DNA from: Marinilabiliales bacterium
GTDB lineage: Bacteria; Bacteroidota; Bacteroidia; Bacteroidales; F082
DNA: 15,981 nt
NCBI GenBank assembly: GCA_002869465.1
Contig: PKSW01000181.1
Span: forward strand, 1-15,981
Direction of reading: 5' to 3'
The translations under genes were made by a program, and so were the position numbers. Below are positions 1-6,185 of the stretch, piece after piece. How positions within the stretch are numbered: the stretch's first letter is position 1; each line of letters opens with the position of its first letter. The notes below the pieces were generated by a model. The model searched no databases. It was given only the letters and a program-made list of their open reading frames with translations, and was not told the DNA's origin.

Positions 1-579
1 TCTGGATTAACAGGCGTCACCACAATAGGTGGTAGCCTTATCATTACTGGTGATACAAACCTGACTAACTTAAATGGTTTAGAGAATATCAGCTTTATCA
101 ATGGTGAATTGTCAATATGGCGGACCGCCCTGACCAACCTGGATGGCTTAAACAATATTTCTGCGGGCTCAATTGATGAACTTTACATAAGAGGAAATCC
201 ATCACTCTCGTCTTGTGATGTACAAAGTGTATGCGATTATTTGGCAAACCCAAATGGAACCATCAGCATTGGTGGCAACGCCCCCGGCTGCAACAGCCAG
301 TTGGAAGTGGAAGATGAATGTGCTTCATTTGTTGGAGATTTGGAAGAAAAAAATGCCATTTCAATGTACCCCAACCCCGCTACAAATGAGCTATTTATTG
401 TTTGCAGCAATGGTGTACAAATAACCGAAATAAACATCTACAGCCAAATGGGGCAGAAAGTATTACAAGTATATGGAAACACGCATCAACTGGATGTTTC
501 AACACTGCCAAAGGGCTTGTATGTGGCAGAACTTATAACAGATAAGTCGAAAATCAGAAGAAAGTTGCTCCTCGAATAA
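1..579 (+). CDS. Secreted protein with T9SS type A C-terminal sorting domain (5' partial)
   Basis: The reading frame is open from base 1 to the TAA at 577-579, so this is the last 192 residues of a longer protein cut by the window edge. The first ~75 residues show short repeats such as NLTNLNGLENI and NLDGLNNI, the pattern of receptor L-domain/leucine-rich-like beta-solenoid repeats in Bacteroidota surface proteins. A Cys-containing segment follows (SLSSCDVQSVCDYL, then APGCNSQ). The last ~75 residues form a typical Por/T9SS type A tail: a MYPNPA start, IYSQMGQKV in the middle, LPKGLYVAEL, and a basic end near KIRRKLLLE. In this family the tail directs export through the type IX system after Sec transport and is cleaved at the surface. 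The internal TTG at 109 is not a credible start because the repeats continue upstream of it. The ligand or function of the mature part cannot be told from this fragment. Confidence 0.88.
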   Translation, partial: SGLTGVTTIGGSLIITGDTNLTNLNGLENISFINGELSIWRTALTNLDGLNNISAGSIDELYIRGNPSLSSCDVQSVCDYLANPNGTISIGGNAPGCNSQLEVEDECASFVGDLEEKNAISMYPNPATNELFIVCSNGVQITEINIYSQMGQKVLQVYGNTHQLDVSTLPKGLYVAELITDKSKIRRKLLLE

Positions 580-626
580 AATGTGAGCCATATCCTGTTT
601 TTATGTGCGTAATAGCATGCTTTTAA

Positions 627-658
627 TATGCTTTACACGGGCATCTTTTTTAACTTTG
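627..658 (+). promoter_or_regulatory. Promoter of the NifX-like gene (Bacteroidota type)
   Basis: TAACTTTG at 651-658 matches the Bacteroidota -7 consensus TAnnTTTG exactly. TATG at 627-630, 20 nt upstream, is a partial match to the TTTG/TTG -33 element. The box ends 19 nt before the ATG at 678, implying a very short leader. The -7 match is directly visible; activity is inferred. Confidence 0.5.
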
Positions 659-677
659 CAGCTAAATAATTTGTATC

Positions 678-1055
678 ATGAGAATCGCTATCCCCACAGA
701 CGACAAGCAAACCATTGCCGGCCATTTTGGAAGAACCAAAGGTTTTATGACCTTTGATATTGAAAATAACAAAGTAATTCTGGAAGCCTACAAACCCAAT
801 AACTTTACAGGCCATGCCCAGGGTTTGCATGATCACGATCATGGGAATCACCAGCACAGCCATAAAGGCATTTTTGAAGCCCTTGAAGGATGTTCAACTG
901 TGATTGCAAAGGGTATGGGCCGCAGGCTGTATGACGATTTCGCTGCAAAAAAAATCAGTGTTTTCATCACAGAGGAAACGGATATCAAAATAGCAGTAGA
1001 TCGCTATCTAAAAGATTCTCTCGACAACAATCCTGATTCTTGCTGCAGTCACTAA
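678..1055 (+). CDS. NifX/NifB-like dinitrogenase iron-molybdenum cofactor domain protein, His-rich
   Basis: This 125-aa protein has the compact fold signature of the NifX/NafY/NifB C-terminal family. It opens with MRIAIPTDD, has a GHFGRTKGF segment at residues 15-23, and GCSTVIAKGMGRR at 71-83 for the second strand-loop. Such proteins bind iron-molybdenum or other metal-sulfur cofactors or carry metals. Many occur, as here, in genomes with no visible nitrogenase and have no settled role. The middle carries a histidine cluster (H46, H51, H53, H55, H58, H60, H62), and the C-terminus ends in CCSH, so metal binding is a reasonable inference. The ATG at 678 follows a good promoter box. The next gene begins 57 bp later with its own -7 box, so co-transcription is not required. 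No signal peptide is visible, so it is probably cytoplasmic. Confidence 0.8.
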   Translation: MRIAIPTDDKQTIAGHFGRTKGFMTFDIENNKVILEAYKPNNFTGHAQGLHDHDHGNHQHSHKGIFEALEGCSTVIAKGMGRRLYDDFAAKKISVFITEETDIKIAVDRYLKDSLDNNPDSCCSH

Positions 1056-1059
1056 GCCG

Positions 1060-1086
1060 TTTGTCAGATGTATTTTTCTATTTTTG
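1060..1086 (+). promoter_or_regulatory. Possible promoter of the cysteate synthase-like gene
   Basis: TATTTTTG at 1079-1086 fits the TAnnTTTG -7 box exactly and lies 26 nt before the ATG at 1113. TTTG at 1060-1063 could be the -33 element, but the 15-nt spacer is shorter than the usual ~19-21, so the upstream element is doubtful. Confidence 0.35.
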
Positions 1087-1112
1087 CGCTTTATTATAAA
1101 GCCTGAAAACTC

Positions 1113-2417
1113 ATGTCCGTTCAATTTTCCCCTACCCTATACCAACTGCAATCAGTTGCCACCCAACATATTTTCGATGATACAGGCTGGTTATTGGATG
1201 CGCCGGGTGAAAAACTACCGGGGCTGATCAGGGCCCTGTATGAAAAGAAGCAGCTGGAATTGAGAGGTAAGGATTATGGTATTTACACTTTTGCCGACTG
1301 GCTCCCGGTGCAGCGCATGCTGAAAGGATCATTTGCGCCTGTAACCTATAAAAGCCAGGGGTTAGCCGATCATTTAGGTCTGACTAATTTATATATCACT
1401 TTTAGCGGGTACTGGCCTGAAAAAGGCATCGAAATGAAAACCTGTTCCTTCAAGGAAACAGAAGCTTATTCCGTGTGCGCCAGGATGAGCGGCAAAGCCG
1501 ATAAAATACTGGTAGTGGCTTCGGCAGGTAATACAGCCCGAGCCTTTGCCAGGGTTTGTTCTGATAACAACATTCCATTGCTACTTTCTGTACCTGAGGA
1601 TAATTTGAATGCGCTTTGGTTTGATGAACCCATTAAGGATTGCGTGAAATTGATTGCCAGCCAACGTGGTGGTGATTATTTCGATGCCATTCATTTGTCC
1701 AATATTGCCAGCACCATGGACCAATTTGTCGCTGAAGGCGGCGCTAAAAATGTGGCACGCCGCGATGGGATGGGAACCACTGTGTTGTCGGCTGTAACCA
1801 CAATTGGAAAAATACCCGATTATTATTTCCAGGCAGTCGGCAGCGGAACAGGTGCCATTGCCGCATGGGAAGCCAATTTAAGGCTGATTGAGGATGGACG
1901 CTTTGGCTCAAATAAAATGAAACTGATGGTGTCGCAAAATGTACCATTTCACCCGATCTATAATGCGTGGAAAGCTGATTCAAGGGCCATGCTCCCCTAT
2001 GATGACATACTGGCCAGGCAGCATGTCGAAGAAATTGACGCCAAGGTACTTTCCAATCGGAAACCACCCTATTCGTTGATAGGTGGATTATATGATGCCA
2101 TGAAAGACGCCGGAGGGGATGTGCTATTGGCCAATAATGCAGCAGCGCGAGAAGCAGCCCTGCTCTTTAAAGAAATGGAAGGCAATGACATTCATCCGGC
2201 GGCAGCTATTGCCACAGCCACATTGATCCAGCAGGTAAATGATAACCAACTTGAAAAAGATGCGCTCATCATGCTGAATATTACCGGTGGCGGTGAGGAG
2301 CGGTTTCAGCAATCACATGAATTGCATTATTTAAAGCCTTCTTTGATTTTTGATATTGATCCTGATGAGAATAAAGTGAAAGAAAAATTAAACGGGCTTT
2401 TTAACCACAGCGTTTAA
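1113..2417 (+). CDS. PLP-dependent cysteate synthase / threonine synthase-like enzyme
   Basis: This 434-aa protein is a fold-type II PLP enzyme. Visible marks are SFKE with Lys114 as the likely Schiff-base lysine, SAGNT at residues 137-141 (substrate/carboxylate loop) and the phosphate-binding GSGTG at 243-247. The segment GYWPEKG...MKTCSFKETEA around Lys114 resembles archaeal cysteate synthases, which form L-cysteate from O-phosphoserine and sulfite, rather than ordinary threonine synthase, whose lysine sits in a SFKDR-type motif. In Bacteroidota, cysteate is the head-group precursor of sulfonolipids such as capnine, so that is the likely role, in the cytoplasm. The genes for the acyl transfer and reduction steps are not in this window. 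A broader threonine synthase-like activity cannot be excluded. The stop codon lies inside copy A of the short repeat at 2411-2464, so the final residues may derive from repeat insertion. Confidence 0.72.
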   Translation: MSVQFSPTLYQLQSVATQHIFDDTGWLLDAPGEKLPGLIRALYEKKQLELRGKDYGIYTFADWLPVQRMLKGSFAPVTYKSQGLADHLGLTNLYITFSGYWPEKGIEMKTCSFKETEAYSVCARMSGKADKILVVASAGNTARAFARVCSDNNIPLLLSVPEDNLNALWFDEPIKDCVKLIASQRGGDYFDAIHLSNIASTMDQFVAEGGAKNVARRDGMGTTVLSAVTTIGKIPDYYFQAVGSGTGAIAAWEANLRLIEDGRFGSNKMKLMVSQNVPFHPIYNAWKADSRAMLPYDDILARQHVEEIDAKVLSNRKPPYSLIGGLYDAMKDAGGDVLLANNAAAREAALLFKEMEGNDIHPAAAIATATLIQQVNDNQLEKDALIMLNITGGGEERFQQSHELHYLKPSLIFDIDPDENKVKEKLNGLFNHSV

Positions 2418-2464
2418 CTCAGAGCGAACCCGATTGTCAACGGGTGAGCGTAAGAGTCTCCTCC
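2411..2464 (+). repeat. Short interspersed repeat, copy A
   Basis: This copy shares a 15-base left part (CGTTTAACTCAGAGC) and a right part (GAGCGTA, then A/G, then GAGTCTCCTCC) with copy B at 2565-2605. Between the two parts copy A has 19 bases (2427-2445), which include an inverted repeat (ACCCG at 2428-2432, CGGGT at 2441-2445). Copy B has only 6 bases there. The stop codon of the upstream gene lies within this copy. The sharing is directly visible; the mechanism of spread is unknown. Confidence 0.75.
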
Positions 2465-2494
2465 GAAGTCCATATCATGTAATGAACAAATATT

Positions 2495-2552
2495 GAGATT
2501 CTCACGGCACGCTAACCCGCTATTCTACCTAATAGTGCCTCAGAAATAAACG
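2495..2552 (-). repeat. Probable decayed inverted copy of the short repeat
   Basis: Reading the reverse complement of copy A against this stretch gives a loose match: a GAGA..TCT start, CGCT.ACCCG in the middle and CTC.GA..TAAACG at the end. The last 14 bases agree with the reversed left end of copy B at 11 positions. The TAAACG at 2547-2552 and the CGTTTA of copy B at 2565-2570 form a 6-bp inverted repeat. The alignment was made by eye and needs gaps, so this is less certain than the two direct copies. Confidence 0.4.
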
Positions 2553-2564
2553 GGAAAAAAATTA

Positions 2565-2605
2565 CGTTTAACTCAGAGCGACGAAGGAGCGTAGGAGTCT
2601 CCTCC
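2565..2605 (+). repeat. Short interspersed repeat, copy B
   Basis: This 41-bp copy has the same ends as copy A (2411-2464) and a shorter middle (ACGAAG). Its G-rich and C-rich halves (GGAG...GGAG-T-CTCCTCC) could pair tightly. It ends one base before the complement of the stop codon of the minus-strand flavoprotein gene at 2607, so both copies abut gene ends in this convergent gap. It may contribute to transcription termination from either side; that is inference. Confidence 0.75.
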
Positions 2606-2606
2606 A

Positions 2607-3605
2607 TTACTTTATCTCACTGAAATAACGCATAAACTGCATGCGTTCATATACTTCGGGATGCTCCATCTTGCCCTGGCTCAGTTTACCCCTGAACTGG
2701 TCGATATAATTATAACCCCGGTCTTCCATCCAGTCATTCACAAACTTGAGGACCTCAACAATATGTTCCGGGCCTTTTTTATAAATCGCAGAAGCCATTT
2801 GGGTCACTGTAGCCCCAGCCAGCAAAATTTTAACTACATCTTCCCCTTCGTGTATACCTGTTGAAGCGGCGATATCCATGTTGAGTTGTTTCGCCATAAT
2901 GGCGGTCCAGCGCAAAGGATTGGCCATTTCATAGCGATGGCTAAAAACTTCAGCCGAAGTCACTTTTAAAGCATCAATATCAATATCCGGACTTGCAAAA
3001 CGGTTGAACATAACAATGCCGTCTGCACCATGCTCTTCCAGCCTTAAAATGACCCGGCCCAGATTGGCAAAATACGGGCTGATTTTTACAGCTACCGGGA
3101 TGCTGACCAAATCTTTTACCTTGTTTACTATATCATAATATACCTGTTCTCTTTCAATGGAATTTTGATCAAAATTGAATGGCATTACGAAAATGTTCAA
3201 CTCCAGCGCATCAGCACCGGCTTCTTCAATCTGCCTGGCAAAAGTGGTCCATTCCATTGCAGAAATGCAGTTGATGCTTGCAATGACTGGTATCATCACT
3301 TTCTTTTTCGTGTTCCTGATCAAGTCCAGGTAATTACCCAATTCTTTTTCTTTGATATGTTCATCAATATAATCGAGTGTTTCTGAGTATTCTGAATAGA
3401 TCAGGCCATCTTCCTGTGCTTTTTTGAGCCTGTGATCAGCTTCACGCATGATCTGCTCTTCGAAAATGGATTTTAAGACAACAGCTGCTGCTCCATTCTT
3501 ATCAAGTTCAACAATATCTTCCACTGAATTAGTAAGCCCTGAACTGGCAATCACAATGGGATTTCGTAAGGTAAGTCCGAGATAATTTGTTGTAAGATCT
3601 GGCAT
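2607..3605 (-). CDS. Dihydroorotate dehydrogenase-like FMN protein
   Basis: This 332-aa protein has the FMN-binding TIM-barrel pattern of the DHOD/PreA family: NPIVIASSGLT at residues 15-25, VVLKSIFEEQ with Lys45, ALELNIF with Asn137, VKISPY with Lys174, and a late phosphate-binding ASTGIHEGED at 247-256. The loop that in true class 1 dihydroorotate dehydrogenases reads N-x-S-C-P-N, with the catalytic Cys, here reads NIFVMPF (137-143) with no Cys or Ser base. Pyrimidine synthesis is therefore unlikely and the substrate is unknown. The frame is open upstream to an ATG at 3788, but that would overlap the preceding gene by over 150 bp. The ATG at 3605, 25 bp after its stop, gives the family N-terminus MPDLTTNYLGL. 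As the last gene of an operon with nfnA and nfnB, it may exchange electrons with that complex or share its regulation; this is inference. Confidence 0.82.
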   Translation of the reverse strand: MPDLTTNYLGLTLRNPIVIASSGLTNSVEDIVELDKNGAAAVVLKSIFEEQIMREADHRLKKAQEDGLIYSEYSETLDYIDEHIKEKELGNYLDLIRNTKKKVMIPVIASINCISAMEWTTFARQIEEAGADALELNIFVMPFNFDQNSIEREQVYYDIVNKVKDLVSIPVAVKISPYFANLGRVILRLEEHGADGIVMFNRFASPDIDIDALKVTSAEVFSHRYEMANPLRWTAIMAKQLNMDIAASTGIHEGEDVVKILLAGATVTQMASAIYKKGPEHIVEVLKFVNDWMEDRGYNYIDQFRGKLSQGKMEHPEVYERMQFMRYFSEIK

Positions 3606-3630
3606 TTGATTATTATTATGAAATGGGTTA

Positions 3631-5118
3631 TTAATTTGCTTTAATTTTCTCCTGGATGTATTTATGCATACCTGCTGCCGCTTTCCGTCCATCGCCCATA
3701 GCGAGGATAACAGTGGCTCCTCCCCTGACAATATCGCCACCGGCAAATAATTCGGGAATGGATGATTGCATGGTTTCTTTATCCACAACGATGGTGCCCC
3801 AATCAGTCACTTTTAAATCGGCCAATGCTTTCGGGATCAGCGGATTTGGTGAAACGCCTACACTAACCACCACGGTATCCACATCAATATAAAATTCAGA
3901 TCCTTGGATAGGAACTGGTCTGCGTCTGCCCGAAGCGTCAGGTTCACCTAATTCCATTTTCTGAATTTTCATCCTGTTTACACGACCGTTTTCGTCAGCA
4001 TAATACTCAAGTGGATTATGAAGGTTCATAAATTCGATATCCTCTTCTTTCGCATGTTTGATTTCTTCGACACGTGCCGGCATTTCTTTTTCCGAGCGAC
4101 GGTAAATAATCATGGCTCTGTCTGCACCCAATCGTTTAGCTGTGCGAACAGAGTCCATAGCTGTATTTCCACCGCCGATGACCGCTACATTTTTACCACT
4201 GATGACCGGTGTATCATAATCCGGATCAGCTGCATTCATAAGGTTTACACGGGTGAGGTATTCATTGGAGGAGAAAATACCATTATAATTTTCACCTGGG
4301 ATATTCATAAAACGAGGCAATCCGGCGCCACTACCTACAAAGAAGGCTTCGAATCCGTCTTTTTTGAGGTCATCGAAAGAGGCCGTTTTTCCCACAATAA
4401 AATTAGTCCGGAACTTGACGCCCATTTTTTTCATGTTGTCGATTTCCACATCCACAATAACATTGGGTAACCTGAATTCGGGGATACCATATTTGAGCAC
4501 ACCGCCAATTTCGTGCAGTGCTTCAAAAACTGTAACATCATAACCAAATTTGGCAAGATCACCCGCGGCTGCCAACCCTGCCGGTCCGGAACCCACAATG
4601 CCTACTTTAATTTTATTTGAATCCGCTACATGTGGCACATTCATTTTTCCGCTTTCCCTTTCATAGTCAGCAGCAAAACGCTCCAGGTAACCGATGGCAA
4701 CAGGTGGTTTTTTTAATTTAATGGTATAAAAACAGGTCGATTCGCACTGAACTTCCTGCGGACAAACACGGCCGCAAACTGCCGGAAGACCATTGGTCTC
4801 TTTTAATACCGAAGCGGCTCCCAGAAAGTCTTTGACTTCTATTTTTTTAATGAACTTAGGAATATTGATACCTACGGGGCAACCCGTCATACAGGTCGGA
4901 TCAGGGCAATCGAGGCACCGCTGAGCTTCCAATACTGCATTTTCGATGGGTAAACCTGAGTTGACCTCTATATTGCTTTTGTTACGGACGTTGGGGTCTT
5001 CTTCGGGCATTTTCACACGTTCGCGACTGGTTCGTTCCTTCGCTTTCATACTTTTACGAATTTCAGCCCGCCATTCCTGGCTTCTTTCTTCTTTTAAATA
5101 TTCCAGTATGTTTTCCAT
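3631..5118 (-). CDS. nfnB: NfnB/SudA/GltD-like NADPH-binding flavoprotein with iron-sulfur clusters
   Basis: This 495-aa protein matches the large subunit of NADH-dependent ferredoxin:NADP+ oxidoreductase (also called sulfide dehydrogenase SudA, and similar to the small subunit of glutamate synthase). An N-terminal region carries two cysteine groups for iron-sulfur clusters: C68, C71, C76, C80 and C115, C119, C125, C129. Then come an FAD site GSGPAG at 176-181, an NADP site GGGNTA at 315-320 followed by a YRRSEKEMPA segment, and a C-terminal FAD contact in GDIVRGGATVILAMGDG. It is longer than many family members because of about 50 charged residues before the first cysteines. Its ATG overlaps the nfnA stop by one base (TAATG at 5116-5120), which points to coupled translation. 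With NfnA it would couple NADPH to ferredoxin and NAD. No large glutamate synthase subunit lies nearby, which favours Nfn over GltD, but PGAP-style names may still read GltA/GltD. Confidence 0.85.
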   Translation of the reverse strand: MENILEYLKEERSQEWRAEIRKSMKAKERTSRERVKMPEEDPNVRNKSNIEVNSGLPIENAVLEAQRCLDCPDPTCMTGCPVGINIPKFIKKIEVKDFLGAASVLKETNGLPAVCGRVCPQEVQCESTCFYTIKLKKPPVAIGYLERFAADYERESGKMNVPHVADSNKIKVGIVGSGPAGLAAAGDLAKFGYDVTVFEALHEIGGVLKYGIPEFRLPNVIVDVEIDNMKKMGVKFRTNFIVGKTASFDDLKKDGFEAFFVGSGAGLPRFMNIPGENYNGIFSSNEYLTRVNLMNAADPDYDTPVISGKNVAVIGGGNTAMDSVRTAKRLGADRAMIIYRRSEKEMPARVEEIKHAKEEDIEFMNLHNPLEYYADENGRVNRMKIQKMELGEPDASGRRRPVPIQGSEFYIDVDTVVVSVGVSPNPLIPKALADLKVTDWGTIVVDKETMQSSIPELFAGGDIVRGGATVILAMGDGRKAAAGMHKYIQEKIKAN

Positions 5119-5954
5119 TATGATACAGTTTCAGCAGTTTTCATATATCTTTCGTACGCTTCCAGTTCCTGGTCCTTATAGGCTCCCAACCTGGCCAGCA
5201 TCTCATCAAAATCCACCTGGTGGGCATCAAACTCAGGCCCATCAACACACACAAATTTAGTTCGACCACCAACGCTCACCCTACATGCGCCACACATACC
5301 CGTTCCGTCCACCATGATGGTGTTCAGACTGGCATATGTTTTAATATTGTATTTTTTAGTTGTCAGTGCAGCAAATTTCATCATAATGGCAGGACCGATG
5401 ACAACTGATAAATTCACTTTTTCGCGTTGAATTACTTCTTCCATCCCTGCTGTTACCAGCCCTTTTTTTCCATACGAACCATCATCGGTCATGATGATCA
5501 CTTCATCGGAAAATTCCCGCATCTGTTCTTCGAGGATGATCAGGTCCTTAGAACGTGCTGCCAGGATAGTGATCACGCGGTTGCCTGCTTTTTTAAAACC
5601 TTCAACAATGGGCAACAAAGGTGCTACGCCTACACCACCTCCTGCACATAATACGGTACCTACTTTTTCAATATGGGTGGCTTCACCCAATGGTCCCACC
5701 ACATCCGTTACTTCATCACCCACTTCCAGGTTGCATAGTTTGCCTGAAGTAACCCCCACTTTTTGCACAACGAGTGTAATGGTTCCTTTTTTTGCATCTG
5801 CCGAAGCGATGGTCAAGGGTATTCTTTCACCTTTTTTACCTATTTTAATAATGACAAAATGCCCGGGTTTACGCGTCCGGGCAATTTCTGGTGCATCAAG
5901 CACGAGCTTTACGACATTTTTTGAAAAGATCTCCTTTTCTAAAATTTTGCTCAT
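5118..5954 (-). CDS. nfnA: NfnA/SudB-like FAD/NAD-binding iron-sulfur subunit
   Basis: This 278-aa protein has the ferredoxin-NADP reductase fold. Visible motifs are RIPLTIAS at residues 44-51 (flavin binding), AGGGVGVAPLLP at 104-115 (nucleotide-binding glycines), and a [2Fe-2S] region DGTGMCGACRV with C221 and C224, then FVCVDGPEFD with C236. Three cysteines rather than four fit the NfnA cluster, which uses an additional aspartate ligand in studied family members. The related PyrK subunit of dihydroorotate dehydrogenase B has a similar layout, and the third gene of the operon is DHOD-like, so PyrK is the main alternative. The GltD-like partner directly downstream and the length near 280 favour NfnA. 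It is the first gene of the minus-strand operon, with 231 bp of non-coding sequence before it. Confidence 0.85.
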   Translation of the reverse strand: MSKILEKEIFSKNVVKLVLDAPEIARTRKPGHFVIIKIGKKGERIPLTIASADAKKGTITLVVQKVGVTSGKLCNLEVGDEVTDVVGPLGEATHIEKVGTVLCAGGGVGVAPLLPIVEGFKKAGNRVITILAARSKDLIILEEQMREFSDEVIIMTDDGSYGKKGLVTAGMEEVIQREKVNLSVVIGPAIMMKFAALTTKKYNIKTYASLNTIMVDGTGMCGACRVSVGGRTKFVCVDGPEFDAHQVDFDEMLARLGAYKDQELEAYERYMKTAETVS

Positions 5955-6003
5955 ATTTTTTTATCTGTTAAAGTTCGATTAATTCCGTTGTCTTTAAGAA
6001 GGG

Positions 6004-6035
6004 TAAATTTAGGAAATATACAAGCCTCTAATCAA
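6004..6035 (-). promoter_or_regulatory. Weak candidate promoter for the nfnAB operon
   Basis: The 231-bp gap at 5955-6185 must hold the operon promoter and the end of the upstream transcript. On the minus strand TTG at 6035-6033 and TAAATTTA at 6011-6004 are 21 nt apart and resemble the TTG/TAnnTTTG pair with one mismatch in the -7 box. There is no exact TAnnTTTG on this strand in the gap. No convincing terminator hairpin or small ORF was seen in it. Confidence 0.25.
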
Positions 6036-6185
6036 TTAACTTATAGCTATTTACGCTATATTCAGATTATCAGGAAATTAGCGGTTTAATTTATATTTAT
6101 TCTAATTGGAAGGCACTGGAAATGATATTGCTATCAATGTATTTTCGACAGAAATCACTCCATAAAATGATGTCAGTTAATTTTC

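Noticed and set aside
614..632. AGCAT...ATGCT hairpin after the T9SS gene
   Set aside because: Only 5 bp of stem with a 9-base loop and no clear T tract; it overlaps the -33 region of the next promoter.
3606..3788. N-terminal extension of the DHOD-like protein to an ATG at 3788
   Set aside because: It would overlap the nfnB coding region on the same strand by over 150 bp, and the extra residues do not look like the family; ATG at 3605 gives the normal start.
5491..5982. Long plus-strand ORF (163 codons) and similar ones at 4018-4470 and elsewhere opposite the nfn genes
   Set aside because: They lie opposite strongly supported coding regions, have no recognisable motifs and read as shadows of the true frames.
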